64,000 bases of DNA from positions 30,227-94,226 of the forward strand of contig NZ_RJUA01000111.1 in the NCBI RefSeq assembly GCF_024343575.1, read 5' to 3'. The position numbers were made by a program, and so were the translations under genes. A model generated the notes under the pieces. The model saw nothing but the letters and a program-made list of their open reading frames with translations. It was not told the DNA's origin and did no database searches. This document shows, piece by piece, positions 26,141-34,908 of this stretch (position 1 is its first letter; the number at the start of each line of letters is the position of its first letter). The stretch is from Lacihabitans sp. LS3-19. Its GTDB lineage: Bacteria; Bacteroidota; Bacteroidia; Cytophagales; Spirosomataceae.

Positions 26141-27950
26141 CTTTATTCTCTTGGTTTGATTGCGTTGGCTCTTCTTTATTATCCATTACAACCTTATCAG
26201 CCACTTGCTCCTGGGTTATTCCATCTTTTGGCTTTCGGCCAAACAATGCTTTTATCTTACCAAGCATTTTTTTGAAACGATTTGTGCCTTCGGCACTATC
26301 ATTGGTCGGGTATTCTTCTTCCACTATTGTTTCCACCTTCCTTTCTGAGTGTACCTGCTTATTACCACCTTTAGGATTCTGCTTTCTGTTAGTGCTTACT
26401 TGTTGACTAGAGCCATTATTTGACTTATTTTGCTGAATAACTTGAGCTAGCAAATTATTATTATTACCCAAGGCTTGTAGAATACTTCTCTGATTTTTGG
26501 ACTCTTCAACAGCAAATTTTTTAAATTCCTCTACATACGCCTCCATAGATTTTAACTTTTGCTCTTGCTCTCTCTTGTTCGATAATTGGCTTGAAAGTAG
26601 GTCTTCTTCTTTCAATTGAATGTCTTTCACAGCTTGAATTCGAGCTTCTGTGTGGCTTTTTAGTTCATTTAAACTTTTACCAATAACATCATCTACTTTT
26701 CCTACAGTATCATTAATTATTTGCCCACGGTCAGATAATTCTTTGAAATGAGATTTTAAGAACACTTGTAGGTCATGGGATTCGTCAATTAATTGCCCCA
26801 TTCTCGCAGAAATATTGCCAACATCTTGGGTTCTTTTGACGATTTCTGAAGAATTTGCAACCAAGTTATCTACGTTTTTGAGTGAATAAGACAGTTTTTC
26901 AAGAGCATCCATACTACCTCTAAGTTCCTTAAAGACATCTAGGTTAAAACCGATTATTTTCTTGAAATTAGTATCATCAAGAGCCTTGATTGTTTGCTGT
27001 TGAGCTACGAGGCTTTCATGGTTTTTATTGATCATCCCTTCAAGTAGTGCAACATCTTTTTTGAATGATTCTCCAAATTTTTCGATATTTTTGTTTAGAC
27101 CAATGATACCCGTTGTAACGTTTTCAGCTAGCACAGGTATTAGTTCGGTTTGTAAAAAAGTAAAAAATCTATTTTTGTTTTTTTCTACTTCAATTTTTAC
27201 TCCCTTATAATTCCATGCAGAATTACGTGTTGTTAGAATTAAACCAAAGAAACTAGCAACCATGGCAATCATAACACTAACAAGAAGCGAGTTGATACCA
27301 CCATCTTCAAGTAGTGTTTTAGTATCGCTTAAAATAAGGCTAAGTACACCCACTATGATACCTAACATTGTACCAGCTAATCCAAGAAACAAAGGTGATT
27401 GTAATGTAAGGTTAATTTCATCGTCTACAACATCTATGTTCCTTTGTGTAATGTCTCTTAATAGACTAAAATCTGCAACTGCTCCTTTGTTTTTTTCAAG
27501 GTATTTGTTGAGAGCATCAATTGTTTCGTTTCTTTCTGAATAATTTATTGAAAAAAAACCCTCTTTTTTGGTTGGAGGCTTTTTTTGAATAGCCTCATCA
27601 ATAGATGTACGATTTGAAAAATAAAACTCCTTTTGACTTTCGGGAATAGTATCGTTTGATTGCAGTAATTCATCATTTATGGTACCCTCTATAAAAACAG
27701 ATATTTCCTTTTTTAAATAATCTCTAAGCGTATTATAGTAAATTGCATGGGTAGTAAAAAATTTATCAAGATAAAAAAAACGATGCTGGGTTGGAACTTC
27801 TCTTACTTCCGTTTTTATCTTGCATTCGCTTTGTTTTGGAACAATTGATTTTAGTTCGTTAATAGTTTGTTTGGTAGCTTTAAAAGATTTCCATTGAAAA
27901 AATAAAATTATTATAATACAAACTACCTCAATAATTGAAAAAAAAGACAT
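26130..27950 (-). CDS. MotA/TolQ/ExbB-like channel protein with long coiled-coil tail (ZorA-like)
   Basis: A 606-aa protein. Membrane helices lie at residues about 4-20, 184-206 and 217-238. The central pair has the ExbB/MotA pattern: SPLFLGLAGTMLGIIVGV, then SLLVSVMIAMVASFFGLIL. After the last helix come about 280 residues of coiled coil, then a basic, Gln/Asn-rich and finally acidic tail. The long cytoplasmic coiled-coil tail after the channel is the hallmark of ZorA from the Zorya phage-defence system and differs from flagellar MotA. It pairs with the MotB-like gene (11-bp overlap). I infer a proton-driven rotary unit. ZorC, ZorD and ZorE are not seen nearby. Confidence 0.75.
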   Translation of the reverse strand: MSFFSIIEVVCIIIILFFQWKSFKATKQTINELKSIVPKQSECKIKTEVREVPTQHRFFYLDKFFTTHAIYYNTLRDYLKKEISVFIEGTINDELLQSNDTIPESQKEFYFSNRTSIDEAIQKKPPTKKEGFFSINYSERNETIDALNKYLEKNKGAVADFSLLRDITQRNIDVVDDEINLTLQSPLFLGLAGTMLGIIVGVLSLILSDTKTLLEDGGINSLLVSVMIAMVASFFGLILTTRNSAWNYKGVKIEVEKNKNRFFTFLQTELIPVLAENVTTGIIGLNKNIEKFGESFKKDVALLEGMINKNHESLVAQQQTIKALDDTNFKKIIGFNLDVFKELRGSMDALEKLSYSLKNVDNLVANSSEIVKRTQDVGNISARMGQLIDESHDLQVFLKSHFKELSDRGQIINDTVGKVDDVIGKSLNELKSHTEARIQAVKDIQLKEEDLLSSQLSNKREQEQKLKSMEAYVEEFKKFAVEESKNQRSILQALGNNNNLLAQVIQQNKSNNGSSQQVSTNRKQNPKGGNKQVHSERKVETIVEEEYPTNDSAEGTNRFKKMLGKIKALFGRKPKDGITQEQVADKVVMDNKEEPTQSNQENKDEA

Positions 27951-27958
27951 AGGCTTGA

Positions 27959-28189
27959 TTAGTTTTTAGCGTTTTTGAAAAAGATAATAATGCCGACCAC
28001 AACAGATATTGCACCACCAAGAACAAAGTAGTCACCTTTGTGGTTTTGTTCGGTTTTAAATAATTCTGCAATTCCATTCTGTACTTGAACGATCTCTGAA
28101 TTATTATAATTTAATCCATATAAAACTAATATCAATCCTAAAATAAATAGGATTACGGCTATGATGATGATATTGGTTTTGTTGTTCAT
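27959..28189 (-). CDS. Small two-helix membrane protein
   Basis: A 76-aa protein with two membrane helices (residues about 6-26 and 53-71) joined by a charged loop (NGIAELFKTEQNHKGDY). It lies 8 bp before the MotA-like gene and 1 bp after the upstream gene, so it is within the operon. No family is recognised. It could be a small subunit of the motor-like complex. Confidence 0.6.
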   Translation of the reverse strand: MNNKTNIIIIAVILFILGLILVLYGLNYNNSEIVQVQNGIAELFKTEQNHKGDYFVLGGAISVVVGIIIFFKNAKN

Positions 28190-28190
28190 A

Positions 28191-29318
28191 TTAATTAAAT
28201 TTAATTTTTGCCTTACGTTCTACTACCCAAACATCTCCTTTTTTATAGGCTATGCCCTCTCTTTCGGTGGTGATGTATGTAGATTTTGGGTTCATGATAG
28301 TATATTCACAAGCTGGGTCAATATATTTATCATAAAACTGTATTGCACTTGAAACACTATTGGGGTTTTCACTTGCAAATTTAAATCTAGCTCTTTGGAC
28401 TGAAGAATTCTTTTCTAAAGAAAACTGATAATAAGTCATTTTTAATTGGTCATACTTAGACTCTCGTCTGTCATGAAATATCGTTTTACCTTCAGCTCCT
28501 ATTCCGGGCAATGATAAATAAAAGGTTGATTCAAGAACAAAAATCTCTTGTCTAGTTGAAGAGCCTTTAAGGTTTAATTCTTCTTGTGATTTATAGTAAT
28601 TTTCTAATTGATTCGTGTCTTTTTTGTCTTGTACTTTTTCGATTAAACTGGGAGAGGTAGAACTTGATTCTTTTTGTTCTAGTCTTTTAATTTTATCTTC
28701 TAAATGTACTTTTTCATTTGTAAGTGTATTAATTTGCTCTTTAAGGTATCTTATTTCATCATTATTATTTTGAGATGATGAAGCTGGTTTAATCAATAAT
28801 AATTCAGATAACATTTTTTTATTAAACTGTGCCAGAATATATAATAGTCCAACAAAAGCAGCTATAGTAAGGAACAAGTACTTCCAAATATTTTTCCAAA
28901 GAGTAACGTTTTTAAGTTCATTATCACCATTCGTTACTTCTTTTTTATCATCAACTGGTTTATTACCTGTCTTTTGTTGTTCTAAACTATCTGAAACTGT
29001 TTTTAAAACTCCTATAAAAGTTTTTACATCGGTATTATTAAGTTTCGTTGAATCATATTGCTTAAATACTTCTCTAGTTTTCCATGATAGTCCGCCAATA
29101 ATACCATTTAATTCACTACAAGGTTTATTATTATTAGAGTCTATATATTTTCTTATTTCACTAACTTTTTCATTTGCTTTTGCATAATTTTTCTCAATTA
29201 TTTTGAATTCTCTAAGCACATTTTCAGGTATTTTAGCTTTTCCAGTGCAGTCATCCGCAAAAACCATGGTATTTTTAAAACAGATGAATAGGATTAATAA
29301 TAGGATTTTCTTTTTCAT
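28191..29318 (-). CDS. Membrane protein with signal peptide, one helix and coiled coil
   Basis: A 375-aa protein. A signal peptide (cleavage near VFADD) precedes a helical, probably periplasmic domain (residues about 25-140) with a two-Cys pattern. One membrane helix follows (about 146-164), then a coiled coil (EIRYLKEQINTLTNEKVHLEDKIKRLEQ, about 188-215) and a C-terminal beta-rich domain of about 110 residues (SIFYLSLPGIGAEGKTIFHD-like region). The topology spans the inner membrane with a large cytoplasmic end. No family is recognised. It starts a sub-operon with the small membrane protein and the MotA/MotB-like pair. Confidence 0.6.
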   Translation of the reverse strand: MKKKILLLILFICFKNTMVFADDCTGKAKIPENVLREFKIIEKNYAKANEKVSEIRKYIDSNNNKPCSELNGIIGGLSWKTREVFKQYDSTKLNNTDVKTFIGVLKTVSDSLEQQKTGNKPVDDKKEVTNGDNELKNVTLWKNIWKYLFLTIAAFVGLLYILAQFNKKMLSELLLIKPASSSQNNNDEIRYLKEQINTLTNEKVHLEDKIKRLEQKESSSTSPSLIEKVQDKKDTNQLENYYKSQEELNLKGSSTRQEIFVLESTFYLSLPGIGAEGKTIFHDRRESKYDQLKMTYYQFSLEKNSSVQRARFKFASENPNSVSSAIQFYDKYIDPACEYTIMNPKSTYITTEREGIAYKKGDVWVVERKAKIKFN

Positions 29319-29347
29319 TATTTTGCTTTTTAAGCCGTTTAAATTAA

Positions 29348-29365
29348 AATACTTTTTAAAGTATT
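29348..29365. promoter_or_regulatory. Inverted repeat before the motor sub-operon
   Basis: AATACTTTTTAAAGTATT is an 18-bp near-perfect palindrome about 30 bases before the start at 29318. It may be an operator. This start lacks the tandem GGGAAAAAT element. Confidence 0.35.
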
Positions 29366-29380
29366 AAACTAAGTTTTAAA

Positions 29381-29413
29381 AACAAGACCAAAATCAAGTG
29401 TTTTGGTCTTGTT
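29381..29413 (-). terminator. Hairpin after the actin-like gene
   Basis: AACAAGACCAAAA and TTTTGGTCTTGTT form a perfect 13-bp stem with a 7-base loop just beyond the stop of the actin-like gene. The T-run is better on the plus strand, so on the minus strand it may be a weak terminator or an mRNA-stabilising hairpin. Confidence 0.6.
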
Positions 29414-29419
29414 TTTTTG

Positions 29420-32400
29420 TTAATCGAGTTCTTTTTGTGCCACATACGCTGCCAAAGAATTCAGTCCGGCTGCAATCGGATAAAAGAAAAGTGTTTCTTC
29501 TAGGGCGTCTGTCTCTGCCACTTCAGATTTTTTATCTTTCAAGCCATCCAATAATCTTTGTTTGATCTCTTTTGTAAGTACTTGCTTGTAAGCAGAAAGA
29601 TCACTTGCATTGACACCCAACTTTGTTTTAAAGTTTAATCGATCGTTGATACCAAAGGTTAAATCATAAAAATTGTTTATCTCCTTTACTACAGAATCTA
29701 ATTCTGTACCAATAGTATTGTATTTATCTGACTGTTGCACGAAGGCGTCGTTTTCGGTACCCTTCAAAACAACTTTTATTTGCTCAATATTATTTTCTTC
29801 GGACCTCTCGTTCTGCTCAGAAGAAAAAACGATATTGTTTGCCTTTGTAGCATATTCTACACCACCCAAAGAGGTTATTTCTTTGGGGTTATCGCCGTAA
29901 ATAACCGTGATTGCTCTATCTAACTTTTCATCATAAACTCCCTCAAAAATATACTGGGCAAGCTCTTCGATAGACGGCTTGCGAGGCGTTAAAATTCCTA
30001 AGATTTTAGCTCCATTACCACTAAATGCTATATGACCAGGAATCGGTAAGCCTTGGGTTTTCATTAATTTGGCCAAGTGGTACACAATAGAACAATAAAA
30101 TACCAAAAATACGATTTTTAGAGAGTAATCATCTGTTAGCATTTTTTCAAAATCAATCTCACCTTTTTTTACAACTTCGGGGTTATCTTTCAAAGAAAAA
30201 AAGAAAGAAACCATATCTTCTGATTTTCCTGTTTTGGCAATACTATCAAGTACAGCTAAATAATTAAACAGTGATAGGCTTTCTAAAGCTTCTTTAATTT
30301 TGGGTCTATATTTCACAACAAATCCATTATCATCAAAAGAGGCCGTTTTCTGATCGCCCAAAAAAGAGTTTCCTGCAAATCTCGCAGAAGAAATCAAAAC
30401 TGGTTTTTCTTGAACATAAACGGAGTAATCAGTAGTGCCGCCCCCAATATCCACAACAGCGGCAGGATAAAGGCTTGATTTGATTTTTTTATCAGCCGAT
30501 GCAACCTCATAACCATAATATGGAGCGAGACTCTCAGAAATTCTGTAAGGATATGTTTTTGATGAAATCATGCTGGCAAACTTGCTTTTCCATAATTCAG
30601 TAAAGCTAGCCAATCTAAACGGAGCCATAGACTGAGGGTAAAACCAAACTAATTGTGTTTGTGCGAGATCGCCCCCATTAAACAATACCTTGTTTCTAAT
30701 CATCAATAAAAGAGATTCGATAAAAGCACCGACTTTTTTCTCTTCTTTTTTATCTTTAGAACCCAACATGTCTGCCCATTTTAAATTTGTGGTTAAATTA
30801 GAGTCGACACCAAGTTCATCATAAATTCTTATTTGATATTCAAAAGCCGGATTTACATCCGTAAAACCATCTATTTTTTCATCCCAATTAGGTTGATTGT
30901 CATGTAAAACCGTACGAAAAGGGAATTTATGCGGCAAATTGGGACCTATGTCTGTTGGCATCCATTCCATCGGAGCTATGTTATGAATTCTGACGGCATT
31001 ATTTAAAGTAAAATCGGTCTTTAAATATTCAACATCATGCAGTCGAGCTATTAATTTTTCATTTTCTGAAAAACTGAGGGGTTCACTTTTAGAATCTCCT
31101 TCTTTTTTAAGCTGTATGTGTGTACTCGTTGTTCCGAAATCTACCGCAAAAGTAAAAGTAGAGCGTCCCATGTTTTTTTCAGGAAATAGCGGAATGACAA
31201 TACCCGAATATTTCCCTACATTGACTTTTATGTAGTCAAAGTTGTTTTTGGCGGTATAATATTTAGTTTCTACAGAATCTTGATCCTTAATTTTCTTTCT
31301 TCTGGTTTTAGGATTATCGACTTTACAACTATCATTATTTTTATCAAAAAACGCCAATTGGTAATTGTTAGAAAACGTATTATAGGCCACGTCTCTATCA
31401 AGTAGTTGTATTTTATAAACTGGCTTGAAGTTTTCAGATTCAGCCATTTTAATAAATGGCATGATATTCAAACCAAATTGCAGCTCTACAACGGCTCCTC
31501 CATCTCTTTTCGTCGGGTCTGCTTCAAGAGGGAACTCATTGACAGAACTTTTATAAATGCGTTCGAAGACAACAGGAGGTTCATTTTGTTTGAGTGTAAT
31601 TGCTAACCTAACTTTTACATTACCACCAGCGAGCACTTCCATATCCATAATTACACGCCCACCCCTACTTGAAATTTCATCAACATCAAAAAAATCAAAG
31701 AAAGTGGCGGTTAATGGCGATAAATAATTTTTAGAATGGTTATTACCTTTTAAACCACCATCATAGAAACAAGATTTATCGATAGGGTAAACCAATCGAA
31801 TCAAATAAGGTTCTAAGAAATCACTCACAGTTAAATAAGGATAATTTACTTCTTGTCCAGGTAAGCTTCGCTCGTTTAGACGCCAATTATTAGGATCAAA
31901 AGAGGGAACTGTTTGGTTTTTATCCCAAAAATCTCCAATATATTTTAAGCGACCTTGATAGTTTTCTTGCAATATCATTGGCTTGAGTGCATTTGGGTAC
32001 AAGCGAGAGAATTTATCTGTGCTGAGTATAAAATCACTCTTTTTAAGTATGTCTAAATGAGAAGCTGCTTTATGAACCCTAAAGCCTTGTATGATATCAA
32101 CAACATCGCCATTGTCAAGGAATAAACCTTCAAACTTATTTTTGATGTAGTTTTGATCAATTGCATCACAATTACTTCCAATTTCTTTTAGAAGCGTTCT
32201 ATTGGTAGTTGCCAATTGTGAAACTGAATATTGAATGTAATCATAGACCTCTTTGAAATGGTCTGCAAAATTTGGTTGCTTGCTCAATCCATAAATAAAT
32301 CGCTGAAAATTTTCATCCCTTTCGTGTAATGGGCATAGAATATCATCAAAGAGCACATCATTGTTAAAACGAATTTTCACGTTAGTTAAATCATTTGGTG

Positions 32401-32962
32401 CACTAAAGAAAAGCGTTGAAGGCGAAGTGCCCCCAATGATGCCAGTCCAGTTTTCATCGCTATATTTTAAAATAAAAATAGAATCCATGAAGTCAAAGTT
32501 GTAGCCACCACTATTGGGGTTATCAGCAACTAATTTACCTAATCCACCATCTTGATCTAAGAATAATTTTAAGGCTGCACCAAGTTGATTATGTCCTGTG
32601 GAAGGCGAGTCCAGTAAAGATTCTATTCCTATTTCTTTATCCCAACGGATGATAGATACCTTAGCCTTGAGGTTTTCATAATTGAAAAATACTTGTGCCA
32701 CATCAAGTGCTTCGCTTACTAATTTTTGATCATTAGGTGATGCCTTATCTTTAAGGCGATATATATTGGCAAAAGCAGCTCTAACCAAATCAAATCTAGC
32801 AAACGGGCTTGGGATAGAAGTAGGCATTTCTTTAGTCTTGCCACCTTCTGGATCTAGGATGGAATCAATATCCGCTTTATCCATTGTGTTAGTAATAACC
32901 CAGTGCTCACCATTAGCAGTTTTAGTTTGGGCAACAGATAATTCTTTATTTGGCTCACTCAT
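29420..32962 (-). CDS. Large actin/Hsp70-fold ATPase
   Basis: An 1180-aa protein with no signal peptide or membrane helix. The C-terminal half has the actin/Hsp70 ATPase motifs in order: phosphate-1 FAVDFGTTSTHI (near residues 604-615), a connect-like VWFYPQSM (about 768), phosphate-2 AAVVDIGGGTTDYSV (about 832-846), and adenosine GHIAFSGNGAKILG (about 976-989). The N-terminal 600 residues are unrecognised and include DNSYPLT-like beta-rich segments. The length is far beyond MreB, FtsA or ParM, and closer to SrfB-like giant actin-fold proteins. It is 12 bp after a tubulin-like gene, so both nucleotide-driven proteins are probably made together. Confidence 0.8.
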   Translation of the reverse strand: MSEPNKELSVAQTKTANGEHWVITNTMDKADIDSILDPEGGKTKEMPTSIPSPFARFDLVRAAFANIYRLKDKASPNDQKLVSEALDVAQVFFNYENLKAKVSIIRWDKEIGIESLLDSPSTGHNQLGAALKLFLDQDGGLGKLVADNPNSGGYNFDFMDSIFILKYSDENWTGIIGGTSPSTLFFSAPNDLTNVKIRFNNDVLFDDILCPLHERDENFQRFIYGLSKQPNFADHFKEVYDYIQYSVSQLATTNRTLLKEIGSNCDAIDQNYIKNKFEGLFLDNGDVVDIIQGFRVHKAASHLDILKKSDFILSTDKFSRLYPNALKPMILQENYQGRLKYIGDFWDKNQTVPSFDPNNWRLNERSLPGQEVNYPYLTVSDFLEPYLIRLVYPIDKSCFYDGGLKGNNHSKNYLSPLTATFFDFFDVDEISSRGGRVIMDMEVLAGGNVKVRLAITLKQNEPPVVFERIYKSSVNEFPLEADPTKRDGGAVVELQFGLNIMPFIKMAESENFKPVYKIQLLDRDVAYNTFSNNYQLAFFDKNNDSCKVDNPKTRRKKIKDQDSVETKYYTAKNNFDYIKVNVGKYSGIVIPLFPEKNMGRSTFTFAVDFGTTSTHIQLKKEGDSKSEPLSFSENEKLIARLHDVEYLKTDFTLNNAVRIHNIAPMEWMPTDIGPNLPHKFPFRTVLHDNQPNWDEKIDGFTDVNPAFEYQIRIYDELGVDSNLTTNLKWADMLGSKDKKEEKKVGAFIESLLLMIRNKVLFNGGDLAQTQLVWFYPQSMAPFRLASFTELWKSKFASMISSKTYPYRISESLAPYYGYEVASADKKIKSSLYPAAVVDIGGGTTDYSVYVQEKPVLISSARFAGNSFLGDQKTASFDDNGFVVKYRPKIKEALESLSLFNYLAVLDSIAKTGKSEDMVSFFFSLKDNPEVVKKGEIDFEKMLTDDYSLKIVFLVFYCSIVYHLAKLMKTQGLPIPGHIAFSGNGAKILGILTPRKPSIEELAQYIFEGVYDEKLDRAITVIYGDNPKEITSLGGVEYATKANNIVFSSEQNERSEENNIEQIKVVLKGTENDAFVQQSDKYNTIGTELDSVVKEINNFYDLTFGINDRLNFKTKLGVNASDLSAYKQVLTKEIKQRLLDGLKDKKSEVAETDALEETLFFYPIAAGLNSLAAYVAQKELD

Positions 32963-32974
32963 TTCTTTGGAAAA

Positions 32975-34453
32975 TTAAAAATTGGGAAATTTTGATGACA
33001 TAAATTTATCTAGGCCTTTTGAAAAGGCCTTAAGAAGTCTAACTTCTTGGGATGGAAACGGCTTACCATTCGTATATTTATTGAGTGCTTCGTCAACATC
33101 ATCAAATGTTGCCTTTGTTGCACCAAGACCAAAAAACCCTTTTTTAGGCTCTTGGCCAACGATCAAATGCGTGAGGTCTGTGCCTAAATTAAACGGTTTA
33201 AAGGCTCTTTTATTTTTACCCATTTCGTTTAACCAATCGATGTATGATTGATTGAAGGCCTTCAAGTAACTGTGAAAGAAACTTCCCTGAATGAAAGATC
33301 TATCTAGAGCAGGGGTATCTTTAATCCAAGGTAGGGTACCTCCTATTTTACCATCAAGACTGTGTTCTAGATACAAACAGAATGTAGTATATTTTGCCAA
33401 TGCAGTACCAATGATAAATTTAGTTCTCTCTGTAAGGTTATCAAAATTGAGTTCATCAAGATTATTTTTTATCATAAACCGTCTACCGTTCTGGCCACCG
33501 TCAAAATCTTTATCTGGTGTGTTAGCAAAATCTATGATTGATGTTGCAGCTGCCATTTCGATAAAATGAGCATCATTTTTTTGCCCGTTATTACCTGGGT
33601 CATATTTGAAGTTAGAAATAACTTCGTCGCCAATATAATACAATCTATCAACAGATTTATTGACGCCTCTTGAGTAGTATTGCAATGCTGCCTTCGTTTT
33701 GGAATAGAAGGTAGCCTTATCTACCATTTTTTCTTCGTTGGGTTCAAGTCCGAAATAAGGCTGTACTGTAATTGCTCCAATTTTTGCATTACGAAGAAAC
33801 TCAGGGTTTTCTACGACCCCCGCTTCGGCTCCACGAATATTTTTGAGCAAAATTGGGAAACCGGCAGCACCCGTTCCACCGAAGATTGATGAGATTATAA
33901 AAACCCTGTCATCTTTACCAAAATTAGAAGCAAAATGACGAAAGGCATCAGAATCCCGAAATTGATTTAAAACCACTGACCCAATATTTGGATTACCCAC
34001 AAACCCGATGTCCATGTTGGTATTTAATTGCTTTTCTGAATACAAAAGATTTATTAAATCTTTGTTTTGTCCATACAATTCGCCATTGTCATTAGCTGCA
34101 CCAAGGGTGTTAAAATCTATATAATCTTTAAATGTTTCATCACTGACGCCTTTCAATTGAAAAGCATAAGTATCTTCGATACCATCGCCTTTTACGACTT
34201 CCTTTAGTTTTTTAATTTCGGTATGAAAAAAATCACCATCCTCTGTTGGTTTGAAGCTATCTCTTATTTTTTTGTAATTGTTCAGAATATCTTCTGTACG
34301 TTTTAAGTCTAGATTGGCCTTGTGAGGATCAACAATGATAGGTACTATTTCTGAAACATTATTAAGTTTTACTCCTGAAGCCAAAAGCATCGTTAGGGCT
34401 TTCATCACGCGAGAACCAGTGCCACCGATTGCGAAAATAAATAGTTTTGACAT
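32975..34453 (-). CDS. Tubulin-like GTPase-fold protein
   Basis: A 492-aa soluble protein. The N-terminus has a Rossmann strand and loop, KLFIFAIGGTGSRVMKALTML (residues 3-23). Near residues 188-199 is ISSIFGGTGAAGFP, the counterpart of the GGGTGSG nucleotide signature of tubulin/FtsZ. NPNIGSVVLNQF and a RLYYIGDE strand follow. This resembles the Tubulin_2 (PF13809-like) group, large bacterial proteins distant from FtsZ and TubZ. The length suggests a full two-domain tubulin fold. It is beside an actin-like ATPase gene and is likely part of a cytomotive or scaffold unit. Polymerisation is not shown by sequence. Confidence 0.75.
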   Translation of the reverse strand: MSKLFIFAIGGTGSRVMKALTMLLASGVKLNNVSEIVPIIVDPHKANLDLKRTEDILNNYKKIRDSFKPTEDGDFFHTEIKKLKEVVKGDGIEDTYAFQLKGVSDETFKDYIDFNTLGAANDNGELYGQNKDLINLLYSEKQLNTNMDIGFVGNPNIGSVVLNQFRDSDAFRHFASNFGKDDRVFIISSIFGGTGAAGFPILLKNIRGAEAGVVENPEFLRNAKIGAITVQPYFGLEPNEEKMVDKATFYSKTKAALQYYSRGVNKSVDRLYYIGDEVISNFKYDPGNNGQKNDAHFIEMAAATSIIDFANTPDKDFDGGQNGRRFMIKNNLDELNFDNLTERTKFIIGTALAKYTTFCLYLEHSLDGKIGGTLPWIKDTPALDRSFIQGSFFHSYLKAFNQSYIDWLNEMGKNKRAFKPFNLGTDLTHLIVGQEPKKGFFGLGATKATFDDVDEALNKYTNGKPFPSQEVRLLKAFSKGLDKFMSSKFPNF

Positions 34454-34474
34454 ATGATGTATTAATTTTTTGGA

Positions 34475-34906
34475 TTAAAAAGGTGTTCTTCTAGTATTGG
34501 TACTAAACGGTAAATACTTCAAAATCATACTAAACAAAAAGAAAGGGATTATTGAAGCAAGACCTACACCCAGTCCACCAGATAAGAAAAAAGCATCGCC
34601 TTGATTAAACAAGTAACCAGCCTCTTTATTTTCGGGATCACGCAAAATTTCAAGATCAGCCATTTGTACTGAGGTAAAATAAAACGAAGCAAGAACAATG
34701 ACGAATGAAATAAGTAATACTAAAAGCCAATGGCGGCGTTTACTAAATCTAACGCTATTGATGATGGCATAAAATAAGACCGTAAGTGCAAGGGGAGCCA
34801 AAAGCATTGTGAAACCTAAAGGCAAGACTAAACCTTGACGAATTAAATCATCGAGCAATGAGCCATCGACGAACAAAGAGAAGATACTGATAAAAAAGTT
34901 TTCCAT
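34475..34906 (-). CDS. Three-helix small membrane protein
   Basis: A 143-aa protein with three membrane helices at residues about 25-48, 57-76 and 108-130, and an acidic loop (MADLEILRDPENKEAG) between the last two. No family is recognised. It lies 2 bp after the vWA-like lipoprotein gene and 21 bp before the tubulin-like gene, so it is likely an inner-membrane partner of one of them. Confidence 0.6.
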   Translation of the reverse strand: MENFFISIFSLFVDGSLLDDLIRQGLVLPLGFTMLLAPLALTVLFYAIINSVRFSKRRHWLLVLLISFVIVLASFYFTSVQMADLEILRDPENKEAGYLFNQGDAFFLSGGLGVGLASIIPFFLFSMILKYLPFSTNTRRTPF

Positions 34907-34908
34907 TT

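Noticed and set aside
25532..27950. Host flagellar motor genes
   Set aside because: No flagellar genes are near, and the coiled-coil tail and OmpA-like features differ from flagellar MotA and MotB.
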